A DNA stretch of 64,000 nucleotides. Source: Segniliparus sp051660745. Lineage in GTDB: Bacteria > Actinomycetota > Actinomycetes > Mycobacteriales > Mycobacteriaceae. The notes beneath the pieces were generated by a model. That model was not told where the DNA came from and made no database searches. It saw only the letters and a program-made list of their open reading frames with translations. This document shows positions 53,394 to 61,015 of this stretch, piece by piece (the stretch's first letter is position 1; the number at the start of each line of letters is the position of its first letter). The stretch is taken from positions 55,963-119,962 of the forward strand of contig NZ_JBOFQF010000026.1 of assembly GCF_051660745.1 (NCBI RefSeq), given 5' to 3'. A program made the position numbers and the translations under genes.

Positions 53394-53666
53394 CCGCTTG
53401 CCCTTGCGCGCGGTCTGCGGTTTGCCGAGGAGCACGGCGGCCTGCTCGATGGCCGTGGGGTCGGTGATCTTCATCGGCAGGCCCTGGCGCTCGCGGGACG
53501 CGGCCAGCCACGCGCGGAACGCGGTCGTCGTGTCGCAGCTGGATTCCTTGCGGGCCGAGATGGAACGGATTGTCAGTTTTACCCCCTGGTTGACATGTTC
53601 GTGTCGATTAGATGAGCGAATGCCTTCACACGCGCATTGCGGCTCTGTTTGTGCTATCGTTTTCTT

Positions 53667-54044
53667 ATGAAACGGGTCACATCTCTTTCTCTCTCCGCGA
53701 TTGGTCTTCTTGCTGCCCTGCCTGTGTCGTTCGCTCATGCGGATGAGAACGGTGACTACTGGGGAGGAATCGGGTTTACCTCCGATGGCACCTACCAGCC
53801 GTTTCATGACGGCGCATACGAAACGGATATCATTCTCGCCATCCAGAAATCTTTGGGAAGCAACGCCCATCACGTCCAATTCAGTTCGGGGCGCTGCGGC
53901 GCACTGATCGGATATGACGACGGGTCGGGCCGGACCCGGTATTACGCCAATACGGGTTCGTCCCGAGACGGGGCGATGCGTAACGCCCGCAATGGCGTGT
54001 ACCACGAGAGCTACCACATAGTCCTGGTCAAGTGCCAAGACTGA
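53667..54044 (+). CDS. Small secreted protein of the element
   Basis: The product is 125 aa from the ATG at 53667 (MKRVTSLSLSAIG). A clear Sec signal ends at SFAHA, leaving a mature protein DENGDYWGGIGFTSDGTYQ... with two cysteines (SGRCGAL and VKCQD, ~79 and 124). The DNA is visibly less GC-rich than the flanks. No ribosome site is seen, so the mRNA may be leaderless. It lies between the integrase and the minus-strand structural genes. Unknown function; a cargo (morphon-type) gene is likely. The 270 bp before it hold no gene I can support. Confidence 0.65.
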   Translation: MKRVTSLSLSAIGLLAALPVSFAHADENGDYWGGIGFTSDGTYQPFHDGAYETDIILAIQKSLGSNAHHVQFSSGRCGALIGYDDGSGRTRYYANTGSSRDGAMRNARNGVYHESYHIVLVKCQD

Positions 54045-54051
54045 GCGTTCT

Positions 54052-54333
54052 CTAACCGCCTGAGCCTTTCTCGGCTTGCTTGGTCAAAGCGTGCCGGTAC
54101 CACACATCTGGCGCTGCGCCAAGCGCTTCCATGATGTCGACGGCGGACGGGGCGCCGGTTCGCCGTGGGCCGTGTTGCTCGGTGAGGTGGTTGTCGAGGT
54201 CGTCCATGTACGCGGCGAGTCCGACGAGCTGGCCGCCATTGACGATGGGATCGGGATGGTAGAACCTCGTTGGCAGGCTGTCTGCCGTCTCGCTGGCGCT
54301 GCGGGCGGCGCGTCTGCTGCGGCGCGTTGGCAT
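54052..54333 (-). CDS. Hypothetical 93-aa element protein
   Basis: The product is 93 aa (MPTRRSRRAARSASETADSL...), basic at the start, with an aliphatic helix VGLAAYMDDLDNHLTEQHG and a Gly-rich end. Its ATG overlaps the stop of the terminase-small-like gene by 1 nt (TAATG), so the two are coupled. No domain recognised. Position next to the terminase-like gene suggests a packaging or assembly accessory. Confidence 0.6.
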   Translation of the reverse strand: MPTRRSRRAARSASETADSLPTRFYHPDPIVNGGQLVGLAAYMDDLDNHLTEQHGPRRTGAPSAVDIMEALGAAPDVWYRHALTKQAEKGSGG

Positions 54334-54779
54334 TAGTCGGCCACCACGGAGAATCGAGCCGTTCGCGCGGCCTTCCTGCGTGTTTCGGAGAGCTTCGCGG
54401 CCTTCTCTGCCTGGTCCTCGTCGGTGTCTGGGAGTCCGAGTCTGGCGAGGAGTTGGGCTAATAGGCTCCTCGCTGATTGGCTTTGGGAGACGGTGGGGTT
54501 GATGACGGGCTGGCCGGTCGATCCTTGGACGATGAGCGGCGCGCCCTCTGCCGCGTCGTCAAGCCGTTTGACCAGGTCGGCGGTTTTGCAGGCGTCGAAC
54601 AGGATGCGTTGTTTATGCGGCTCTCTGTCGAGGTCGAACTCGGCTGTGACGGCTTTCCAGAGCCGTTGCCCTTCCGAGCCGAGCCCGTGCGGGGCTCGCG
54701 GTTTCGTGGTCAATTCCGGTTGTGCCTCTCTGCTGAAAAAATGGGGTTTCGATTTGCTCGCGGGACCAGGGACCCGCAT
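54333..54779 (-). CDS. Phage terminase small subunit-like protein
   Basis: The product is 148 aa from the ATG at 54779 (MRVPGPASKSKPHFFS). The pattern GLGSEGQRLWKAVTAEFDLDREPHKQRILFDAC, then ADLVKRLDD, and later NPTVSQSQSARSLLAQLLARLGL is that of P27-type small terminase proteins, which bind the pac/cos site and start DNA packaging. No large terminase is in the element. A satellite that brings only a small subunit would redirect a helper phage's large terminase; this is an inference. Confidence 0.7.
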   Translation of the reverse strand: MRVPGPASKSKPHFFSREAQPELTTKPRAPHGLGSEGQRLWKAVTAEFDLDREPHKQRILFDACKTADLVKRLDDAAEGAPLIVQGSTGQPVINPTVSQSQSARSLLAQLLARLGLPDTDEDQAEKAAKLSETRRKAARTARFSVVAD

Positions 54780-54913
54780 TACGTGCCGGTCGGGAGGCGG
54801 GGGGAGGGGTTGTACCCCTGGGGGTGTCGGGGCTTGCTCGGATCTGCGGTCCGGGTCTCGCGGCTGCTGCCGCTCCCTTGCCAACGCCGAGCGTCCCGCT
54901 CTGCCGGTGCCCA

Positions 54914-54938
54914 GCAGGCCCGGTCCGACCGGGCCTGC
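54914..54938 (-). terminator. Strong hairpin after the capsid gene
   Basis: A perfect 11-bp stem (gcaggcccggt / accgggcctgc) with a 3-nt loop lies 12 bp beyond the capsid stop codon. There is no T-run, so it may be a transcription pause, a weak terminator or an mRNA 3' stabiliser. The rest of 54780-54949 has no gene I can support. Confidence 0.5.
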
Positions 54939-54949
54939 CGGACGCGGGG

Positions 54950-55771
54950 CTAGGCGGCGTTGTGTCCTCGGACCACGCCCGGCTGATTCAGGAAGGCGAC
55001 GCCGAGACGGGACACGGCGCGGAGGTAGAGGCCGTCGCGGTGCACGTTGGCGAAGGTCTCGACTTTGGTGCCCAGGCGCATCACGAGCGCGACGTGGTCT
55101 TTCGGGATACCCCAGAACACGGTGGCGGGATCGACCTGGTCGGAGAGGATTACGGGAAGCCCGGCGACGACGAGGCCGTCCTCGGCGAACTGCAAGAGCG
55201 ACTGGTTGGACCCGGATTGCGTCTTGATCTTGCTCAATACTTCGGCGGTCTGCGGGCTCACGATCCACGATGTGAGGTCGGAGCCTTTGGCCTTCGCGGC
55301 GAATCGGGCGGTGACGAACGGATCGAGGTTGGCGAGGCTGGCTCCGGTGTCCACGGTGGTGTAGGCGATGGAGAGCAGTCCGTCCGGTCCTTTCGCTGTG
55401 GTGCTGCCGAGGTAGGCGGCGTCAATGGCGCGGGTGATCTGGTTGGACAGCGCGCCGCCGACCAGGTGCGCTATCTCGGGGCTTGAGTCCTCCGCAAGCT
55501 CGTTGCTGATCGGGGTGAGCCCCGCTGTCTTGGACGGGACGCATTCGACCTCGTCCGTGGCCCCGTCCGTCTCCTCGATGAGGTCGTTCTCGGCGTACCA
55601 GCCCACGGCGGGGTCGGCCTTCCACACGGGAAAGTTGATCTTCGCCTTGGCGGTCTGCACGACGGTCGCGGTGCGGGCGGCTGTCGAGTTGGCTTTGACG
55701 GCGAGGTCGACCAGTTGGCCGTAGTCCTCGGGGGTGAAGGCGTTCGCGACGCCGGATCGGAGCATGGTCAT
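54950..55771 (-). CDS. HK97-type major capsid protein
   Basis: The product is 273 aa. Phage_capsid (HK97 gp5) features include FTPEDYGQLVDLAVKANS, INFPVWKADPAVGWYAENDLIEETD, PISNELAEDSSPEIAHLVGGALSNQITRAIDAAYL and the C-terminal LSDQVDPATVFWGIPKDHVALVMRLGTKVETF and LYLRAVSRLGVAFLNQPGVV. The short N-terminus has no delta scaffold domain; the separate protein encoded upstream could serve that role. phiRv1 (Rv1576c) also encodes an HK97 capsid protein. It has AAGGA upstream of ATG and hairpins on both sides of the gene. Confidence 0.87.
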   Translation of the reverse strand: MTMLRSGVANAFTPEDYGQLVDLAVKANSTAARTATVVQTAKAKINFPVWKADPAVGWYAENDLIEETDGATDEVECVPSKTAGLTPISNELAEDSSPEIAHLVGGALSNQITRAIDAAYLGSTTAKGPDGLLSIAYTTVDTGASLANLDPFVTARFAAKAKGSDLTSWIVSPQTAEVLSKIKTQSGSNQSLLQFAEDGLVVAGLPVILSDQVDPATVFWGIPKDHVALVMRLGTKVETFANVHRDGLYLRAVSRLGVAFLNQPGVVRGHNAA

Positions 55772-55796
55772 GTGTTGTTTCCTTCTGGGAGACGGG

Positions 55797-55827
55797 CCAG
55801 GCCCGCAGCGGTGCGCTGCGGGCCTGG
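55797..55827 (-). terminator. 14-bp hairpin between scaffold and capsid genes
   Basis: A perfect 14-bp GC-rich stem (arms 55797-55810 and 55814-55827) with a 3-nt loop lies in the 92-bp gap between the scaffold stop and the capsid start. It is followed by TTGTTTCCTT-like sequence on the complementary side only. It could reduce read-through, or process the mRNA so that the capsid is made at a different level from the scaffold. Confidence 0.5.
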
Positions 55828-55863
55828 GATCGGTGGTCGGGATATGGAGTTGTGCCCGGCTCG

Positions 55864-56259
55864 CTAGCCGGTCGTGCCGGACGCGAGCAGCGCGCCCCAG
55901 TCCGGCCCGCTGGGCGCGGTCGGCGTGCCGTGGCCTTGGGTCCGGTCTGTGGCGGGAGTCTGCGGGGCGAGGCCCGGTCGGGACGCGAGCACCCCGCGCG
56001 CCGTGCCTTGGACTTTCGCGGGGTCGATGTCGCCCGCATCGTCGAGGTAGTCGCCAAGGGCGGTGCCGGTCAAGGCCAGCAGGTCGCCCGGCACCGCGAG
56101 GTGTTGGGCCGCGAGCCTTTCGAGCTCGCGGCCTCGCATCCGCGAGACGAGGTCGGCCAGCGCGTCGCGCTCCGCTCTCGCCTCATCCAGCTCCGCGCGC
56201 CATCGCTCCTGTTCAGGCGGGTTGTCCTCCGCTTGGTCGTTGTGGCTCGGCTCGGTCAC
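55864..56259 (-). CDS. Putative capsid scaffolding protein
   Basis: The product is 131 aa from a GTG at 56259 with a strong GAGGAGG 5 nt upstream. It is acidic and helical with a coiled coil (ERWRAELDEARAERDALADLVSRMRGRELERLAAQHLAV, ~17-55) and an unstructured Pro/Thr/Ala C-terminus. Sequences of this type directly upstream of HK97 capsid genes are usually scaffolds; there is no protease motif. The start overlaps the preceding small gene's stop (GTGA, 56256-56259). Confidence 0.6.
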   Translation of the reverse strand: MTEPSHNDQAEDNPPEQERWRAELDEARAERDALADLVSRMRGRELERLAAQHLAVPGDLLALTGTALGDYLDDAGDIDPAKVQGTARGVLASRPGLAPQTPATDRTQGHGTPTAPSGPDWGALLASGTTG

Positions 56260-56405
56260 CGGGCCTCCTCGGCCCACAGGTCGGGCATACGGTTCGCGGG
56301 CCAGCTCGGCCCACTGGCCAGCTTCGCGAAGGCCTCTTTCGGGATCGCCCACACCTCGGCGTCGGGCTGGTCGTGCTCGGCGTTCGGTTCGGTCGGATCG
56401 GTCAT
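56256..56405 (-). CDS. Small 49-aa element protein
   Basis: The product is 49 aa (MTDPTEPNAEHDQPDAEVWA...), acidic, ending MPDLWAEEAR. AGGA lies 9 nt before the ATG. It is coupled to the scaffold gene by GTGA. No homology recognised. It is transcribed downstream of the terminator-like hairpin at 56431-56466. Confidence 0.55.
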   Translation of the reverse strand: MTDPTEPNAEHDQPDAEVWAIPKEAFAKLASGPSWPANRMPDLWAEEAR

Positions 56406-56430
56406 TTCGGTTCTTCCTCTCGGATCGGCC

Positions 56431-56466
56431 GGAAACGCGCCAGCATGTCGGGCTGGCGCGTTTTCC
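56431..56466. terminator. Rho-independent-type hairpin
   Basis: Perfect arms ggaaa-cgcgccagc and gctggcgcg-ttttcc surround a 7-nt loop; the stem ends in A/T-tracts on both strands, so it could act in both directions. It lies 10 bp downstream of the TTG-start Cys-rich gene and separates it from the scaffold-capsid genes. Confidence 0.7.
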
Positions 56467-56476
56467 GGGTGTTCGT

Positions 56477-56635
56477 TCACGGCGTCGCGCCGCTTTGGCG
56501 CTCCCGTGCCAACGCCTGTCGGCATCGCCTCCGGTATCTGCGTTGCGCCTCGCGCGAGCATTCGAGGCAGTACCCGCACGGGCGGAGGTCCGCGGGGCCG
56601 CGTATCTCGTGGAGGAGGTTCTTGCACAGCCGCAA
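56477..56635 (-). CDS. Small Cys-rich (zinc-finger-like) protein with TTG start
   Basis: This 52-aa frame was found by eye. It starts at TTG 56635, seven bases after a perfect AAGGAGG, and reads L/M RLCKNLLHEIRGPADLRP, then CGYCLECSREAQRRYRRRC and RERQSGATP. The cysteines form C-x(n)-C-x2-C-x2-C, a plausible zinc site on a very basic protein. No ATG start is available in this frame. The good ribosome site plus the downstream terminator argue that it is real. It may bind DNA; relatives unknown to me. Confidence 0.55.
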   Translation of the reverse strand: MRLCKNLLHEIRGPADLRPCGYCLECSREAQRRYRRRCRQALARERQSGATP

Positions 56636-56720
56636 TATCTCGCCTCCTTAGGCATATGGACGGATCGGGCGAAGACGGGACGGAAAAGACTCTCCCGTCC
56701 CACACTTGGGGTTTGAAGCT

Positions 56721-57191
56721 TCATACCCTCGCGGAGGCTTCCGCCTTCTCTCGTCTGCGCCGCTCGCGCTGCCTCGCGTTGCGGGACAGCCGTTTGCAGT
56801 CCGCCGACCCGCATTGCACGCGCGGTCGGCCCTGGCTGAGGTACCGGCCCTGCACCACCAGCTGGCGGTGCAGGCACCATCCGCACTCGCACAGCTCGCG
56901 CTCGGGGGACCGCTCGGACCACGGCCCAGGCTCGCACTCGCACAGCCAGTCGTCGGCGGGCTGGGTCAACAGGGCTCCGCAAATCTCGCAGCAGCGGGGC
57001 TCGCGCGCCCCGTCGTCGCGGGTCACGGTCTCGATCTTGAATCCGTGGCCCGCCTGGACGAGGCCGCGTATCCGCTCGGCTTGCTCGCTCTTGTCGAGCT
57101 TGCGGACGTCGACGCCCTCGGCCACGACCTGGACCGCGTCCTCGTCTTCGGGGTTGACAAGTTCGTCAAACAACGTGTAGTCTTCCTTCAT
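56721..57191 (-). CDS. Cys-rich putative zinc-binding protein
   Basis: The product is 156 aa. It begins MKEDYTLFDELVNPEDEDAV and has a strong cysteine pattern: CCEICGALL, WLCECEPGPW, ELCECGWCLHRQ and QCGSADCKRLSRNARQRERRRR. The last part resembles CGNPECKR-type zinc ribbons ending in a basic tail. It probably has two zinc sites and binds nucleic acid. Such genes occur in actinophage early regions. It lies between the HTH gene and the terminator-flanked small genes. Confidence 0.65.
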   Translation of the reverse strand: MKEDYTLFDELVNPEDEDAVQVVAEGVDVRKLDKSEQAERIRGLVQAGHGFKIETVTRDDGAREPRCCEICGALLTQPADDWLCECEPGPWSERSPERELCECGWCLHRQLVVQGRYLSQGRPRVQCGSADCKRLSRNARQRERRRREKAEASARV

Positions 57192-57317
57192 CTAATCTTC
57201 GGGGGCTCTTATATCGAATTTAAGAGCCGATAATGATATTTCGGGTATCTGTGGGCCAGAAGCGCCCGTTCGCCCGCCAGCGGCCCGACTAGAGGCCGCT
57301 ACGGCGAAGCGGCGCGC

Positions 57318-58148
57318 TCACCACGGATCGGCGAACCGCCCGGATGCCGGGGCTTCCTCCCACGGGTCGAAGTCGCGAGGCCGCGCCGACGCCTCGTGTT
57401 GGGCCAGCCATTCCTCCTCTTGGTCGGACAAGACGTATTCGCCCTCCGTCTCGCCGAGGCCAGCCCCGGAGGCCTGCTGGGCCGTGGACGGGTCGCAATA
57501 GGCCACGCCGCCCGGAGCCCACGGGTCGGCGTACGGGTCGAAGACCTCGGGGCCGTCGCCAGCGGGTGGAGAGCTGTCCCCGCCTTCGGGGGCAGTGTCC
57601 TGGTTCGTCGCATCTGCCGGGGAGGATTCCCGCCAAGAGGCGGCACCGGCCCCAAGGACGGGGGCCGTCTCTTCTGAGTCACTGTTCCGATCCAAGGAAC
57701 TTGTGGTTCCTTGGATCGTCCCCTCAATGGATAGGGGATCGCCAGCGGGGGCAGTCATGCCCCGTTGTCGGGGAGGGACGCATCCCGCAGGCGGGATCGG
57801 TCCGCTTTCGTCCCTCACGAGGCTGTCCCCGCCCACGGGGGCAGCCGGGTAGGCGAAGCGGTATTTGTTCGTCGTCTTGTACGAGTTGCCCGCGCGAACC
57901 TTCACGATCCACCCCGACCGCAGGTTCAAGCTCACATGCCGCTGCACGGCTTTCTGCGAGAACCCCGTCAGCTCGGCCAGCGTCCGCTGGCTCGGGTAGC
58001 ACTCCAACGTGTCGAAGTCCGCATACGTCGCCAGAGCGCACATCGTCGTCTTCGTGTGCCGCAACCCCGCGTCCGGCGTCCGCATATACGCCCTCAGCCA
58101 CTCGAACATGTTCTTCGGTCGACCCTGCCCATGATCGACTTCTCCCAT
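57318..58148 (-). CDS. Winged-helix (HTH_36-type) replication-region protein
   Basis: The product is 276 aa from the ATG at 58148 (MGEVDHGQGRPKNMF), with GAAGG at 5 nt. Residues ~25-90 form an HTH_36-like winged helix: KTTMCALATYADFDTLECYPSQRTLAELTGFSQKAVQRHVSLNLRSGWI. The rest is acidic and disordered with Trp/Pro motifs and ends DFDPWEEAPASGRFADPW. These proteins are common replication or copy-control factors in actinophages and plasmids. It is the first gene in the left-going early block. Confidence 0.7.
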   Translation of the reverse strand: MGEVDHGQGRPKNMFEWLRAYMRTPDAGLRHTKTTMCALATYADFDTLECYPSQRTLAELTGFSQKAVQRHVSLNLRSGWIVKVRAGNSYKTTNKYRFAYPAAPVGGDSLVRDESGPIPPAGCVPPRQRGMTAPAGDPLSIEGTIQGTTSSLDRNSDSEETAPVLGAGAASWRESSPADATNQDTAPEGGDSSPPAGDGPEVFDPYADPWAPGGVAYCDPSTAQQASGAGLGETEGEYVLSDQEEEWLAQHEASARPRDFDPWEEAPASGRFADPW

Positions 58149-58581
58149 ACACACCTTCCCCACGGCACAACGGCCACCAGAGCCCCCGGCTCGACGCCGA
58201 GGGCTCGTCATTGATTCTGAACAGCAGGCAGCCGAAACGCGGCAACAGCGCGCACGAGTGCCTTGAACAAACGAACCGGGAGTCCCGGCAATCAGAAAAT
58301 AAATCCCCTCGATCAAGCAGCCCAACTAGTTTGCGGGCCAGCCGCGATCACCTTCAATCATCGCACGGTTTACCGCGAACGCAAGCGAACACGAGAAAGC
58401 GCTTGTCATACGGCGTGTCTACGCGGCCAGACTCAGGGCCAGACCGCGCCCAGCGGGCTTGTCCAGGCTACGATTCTTGATCGCTGGCCGCGCGTTCGCG
58501 GCTCCACGGCGATCTGAGAGCGTTTCCCCTGGTCGGCGGCACGCCAGGCCGTACCTCTCGGCGCGTCGTAACGGCGACGAA
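58149..58581. promoter_or_regulatory. 433-bp intergenic region: hairpin and candidate promoter
   Basis: This gap separates the capsid/replication block from the toxin operon. It holds a hairpin at 58180-58206 (11-bp arms GAGCCCCCGGC/GCCGAGGGCTC, one mismatch), near the HTH-gene start. A minus-strand promoter candidate has -35 TTGCGT (58379-58384) and -10 ATGATT (58356-58361) with a 17-bp spacer containing the small dyad CGGTAAACCG. No gene is supported. It also ends the toxin operon. Confidence 0.45.
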
Positions 58582-59016
58582 TCAGAGAGACCTCAACCAA
58601 GTGGTAGGCGGCTCGTAGTCGTCCTCGCCCGGATCAGGGCCGGAAACCGGCGCGGGCGAAGGCGTAGTCGTCCCGCTCGACTCCCGAGGATAAAACGGAC
58701 CCATAGCATCGCGAATGAGTTCTCTCGTCTGCTGATCCTCGCCAAACTCCGAGAGCGCTTCTTTGACCTGTCGGTCCACGTCCCGGCACGCGTCCCGCAC
58801 CGCCCCCTGGAAGAGTTCGGCTATCGAATCGGCGTTGTACTGCTCGATGCCGTTGTCAGCTGTGACCCGAACGGGGTTTTTCTGCGCGTCCACCTCGAAG
58901 ACGAGCTTCCCGTTAAGACGGGAGCCTTTGCCACGGATCTGCTCGACTCGCTGAGCGAAACGAGCGGCGCGGGACTGCATTTCTGCGATCTTCCCGTCCG
59001 TATCCGGGATAGTCAC
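58582..59016 (-). CDS. YbaB/EbfC-like protein of the toxin operon
   Basis: The product is 144 aa from a GTG (59016) that overlaps the ankyrin stop (GTGA); GAGG is 7 nt upstream. A YbaB-type helix-strand pattern is seen: KIAEMQSRAARFAQRVEQIRG, LVFEVDAQKNPVRVTADNGIEQY, and a second amphipathic helix. The end is Pro/Ser-rich (SSGTTTPSPAPVSG). YbaB-like proteins recur beside ESX and WXG100 toxin genes in mycobacteria (EspL-like), where they are thought to be chaperones. It is the last gene of the five-gene operon. Confidence 0.7.
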   Translation of the reverse strand: MTIPDTDGKIAEMQSRAARFAQRVEQIRGKGSRLNGKLVFEVDAQKNPVRVTADNGIEQYNADSIAELFQGAVRDACRDVDRQVKEALSEFGEDQQTRELIRDAMGPFYPRESSGTTTPSPAPVSGPDPGEDDYEPPTTWLRSL

Positions 59017-59510
59017 TTCGGTGCCTCGTTTGCAAGATCACCGAAAGCAGATTTAATTTCTTCGAAATTACCACCAGAAATTGGTTGCTGAATATAACTC
59101 AAAGGACTTTGCCCAATCCGATTCGCATGGCGCGGATCAGCCCCACGGGAAAGGAGGAGCGCAATCGTTTTAGGGTCGCTCCAATTCGATACAGTCGCTT
59201 CATAAAGGGGACTGTTTCCATTGCTGTTTTCCGCTTCGATATCGGCTCCAGCGTCAAGGAGGGCGCGCACTACTTCCACGCCATTAATACTTCTCGCGGC
59301 AAAGTGCAGCGGGGTCCATTCTTCATTATCCCGCGCGTTCACGTCGGCCCCAGCTTCGATGAGCTTACGAGTCTGCTTAAGCCGGAACTCGGCCTCGACG
59401 CGGCGGCGCTCGTCAACAGGTAGCCCTCGTGTCGCATCCGCGATGTCGAATGTGTCGATTGGGGCGTAATGCAACGGCACACGCCCAGCCTGGTCACGTT
59501 CCACGTTCAT
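59013..59510 (-). CDS. Ankyrin-repeat protein, probable immunity protein
   Basis: The product is 165 aa. Three to four ankyrin repeats are clear: GADVNARDNEEWTPLHFAARSIN, VVRALLDAGADIEAENSNGNSPLYEA and IALLLSRGADPRHANRIGQSPL, preceded by a degenerate one. It starts inside the stop of the toxin gene (ATGA, 59507-59510). Ankyrin proteins immediately after a polymorphic toxin are well-known immunity proteins. The base composition is poorer in GC than the surroundings. It should bind and block the nuclease domain of the upstream gene. Confidence 0.8.
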   Translation of the reverse strand: MNVERDQAGRVPLHYAPIDTFDIADATRGLPVDERRRVEAEFRLKQTRKLIEAGADVNARDNEEWTPLHFAARSINGVEVVRALLDAGADIEAENSNGNSPLYEATVSNWSDPKTIALLLSRGADPRHANRIGQSPLSYIQQPISGGNFEEIKSAFGDLANEAPK

Positions 59511-61015
59511 TTCGGTATACTTTCTCTAAGCTGCTTCGGCATTTCGTCTTTATGACTAGCGTTTCCATAATAATCTTCTACACGGAAGTACTCTGGGTGG
59601 CTCTCTAGCTCTTCTTTCAACTGCCTCATGGTCCAACCCTTCTCGATGGCCATATCGCGTAGCCGCCACGCCTCTTGGCCCCAATCATGCCCCATGACCG
59701 CTTTCGCCTCAACGGGGTATCGGGTTCCTGTGGACGCGTCGAAATAATATCTACCATTCTCGGTTTTTGGCAAGTCGGTAATGCTCTTGGGGTATTTTCC
59801 ATCGACAGGTATACGAATATCTTGGTGAACATCGCTCACGTAATACTCTTTCCCGTTCGAATCTGTGTACCGTTTAGCCCGAGCCCAAAACGCATCCTCG
59901 AATTCTTTGCTGAAGTGCGGTCGGTAGTCTGTCTTGGTGACGAGCCTGTCGAGGCCGAGGGCCGCGCCGACTGTGGCTGCTTCTGCCGAGCCTGCGGGCA
60001 TGTAGATGGCTGGGGCGGCTTTGAGCAGCGGCATGAGCTTGTTGATGCCTTGGACCGCCGGTCCTCCCGCGACTGCGGCCATAGGGCTGCACGCGTCGTG
60101 CAGGTCTTGCATGATGCGTTCTAGGCTGAGCCGGGTCTTGACAAATTCTGCGAGGTCGTGCACACGTTTGGCCATGCGGGCGTTGCCGAGGTATTCGGAC
60201 AGGCCGAGAGTGAACGGACCGAGGGCCGCGAAAACGACCTCTTGGATAGCGATTTTCCCTAGTTCTTCCTCCGCTTTGTCGTCCACGTCCTTGCGGGCCT
60301 GCTCGACCCGATCCGCGAACTTGAAGCATCCGTCCGCTAGGGCCTGGAAGCCGTCCGCCACGTCCCCGAGCTGCGCCTTCAACAAGGTCAGCCAGTTCAC
60401 CACGCCCTCGACCTCAGGCGCGGTCTGTTGCTGCACGATGCTGATCGCCGCGTCGCAGGCAGACTGCCCCTGATCACGGAAAAGCTCCCCTGGCTGCCGG
60501 AACTGGTGACCGGCCTCTCGCAGCATGTTGACGTCCCCGTCCGGGTACTCCTCTCCGGTGACCATGATGGCGATAATCGGCCACCACCCCGGCGCGGCGG
60601 TCGCCGTGCGCCCGAACGCGTCTGGGATGTACGGGACGGGGATCGTCTCGTGCGAGCCGGGAGGGAACGCGGGCGCGTCCGGGTCGTCGCCTATCGCGTG
60701 GTTCGCCCCGGAGAAACGCAGCAGGTCCGACATCATGCCCATCGCGTTCAGCGCCGCCGTGGCCGCGTCGATCAGCCCGTCCTCGAAGTCATCGTCGTGC
60801 GCGCCGCCCGCGTGGTACTCCCCGCGCAACGCTTTGTTGTAGTACTGGTAGTTCCACACATGCGCGTACGAGTCGCTGCCAGCCATGCCCTTGTACGCCT
60901 TCAACGCGCTCACCAGCACGGAGAAACTGTTCGACACCACGCCCAATCCGAGTTCCAACACCTTGCCGGCTCGGGTGAAGTCGGGCGGCGTGACCGCCAA
61001 CGGGTCCGGGCTCAC
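59507..61015 (-). CDS. Polymorphic toxin with C-terminal GH-E/HNH nuclease domain
   Basis: The product is 502 aa from a GTG (61015) overlapping the WXG100 stop; AGAGGA lies 7 nt upstream. The N-terminal ~370 residues are helical (LXG/WXG-like delivery region) with a hydrophobic part at VVFAALGPFTLGLSEYLG. The C-terminal ~130 residues are a new domain. The final ~60 residues match the GH-E branch of HNH/EndoVII toxins: VMGHDWGQEAWRLRDMAI (Gly-His 442-443), KGWTMRQLKEEL, then NASHKDE (His ~488, Glu ~491). The C-terminal coding DNA is AT-richer than the N-terminal, typical of swapped toxin tips. Predicted DNase or RNase. Confidence 0.82.
   Translation of the reverse strand: MSPDPLAVTPPDFTRAGKVLELGLGVVSNSFSVLVSALKAYKGMAGSDSYAHVWNYQYYNKALRGEYHAGGAHDDDFEDGLIDAATAALNAMGMMSDLLRFSGANHAIGDDPDAPAFPPGSHETIPVPYIPDAFGRTATAAPGWWPIIAIMVTGEEYPDGDVNMLREAGHQFRQPGELFRDQGQSACDAAISIVQQQTAPEVEGVVNWLTLLKAQLGDVADGFQALADGCFKFADRVEQARKDVDDKAEEELGKIAIQEVVFAALGPFTLGLSEYLGNARMAKRVHDLAEFVKTRLSLERIMQDLHDACSPMAAVAGGPAVQGINKLMPLLKAAPAIYMPAGSAEAATVGAALGLDRLVTKTDYRPHFSKEFEDAFWARAKRYTDSNGKEYYVSDVHQDIRIPVDGKYPKSITDLPKTENGRYYFDASTGTRYPVEAKAVMGHDWGQEAWRLRDMAIEKGWTMRQLKEELESHPEYFRVEDYYGNASHKDEMPKQLRESIPK

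Noticed and set aside
53277..53474. Minus-strand frame beginning MKITDPTAIEQAAVLLGKP at the end of the integrase gene
   Set aside because: The N-terminal residues look protein-like, but 117 nt of it overlap the integrase coding region and there is no ribosome site. Not enough to call a gene.
54780..56260. Prohead protease gene, as in phiRv1
   Set aside because: The only frame of suitable size is the coiled-coil 131-aa protein, which has no protease signature; gaps are too small for another gene.
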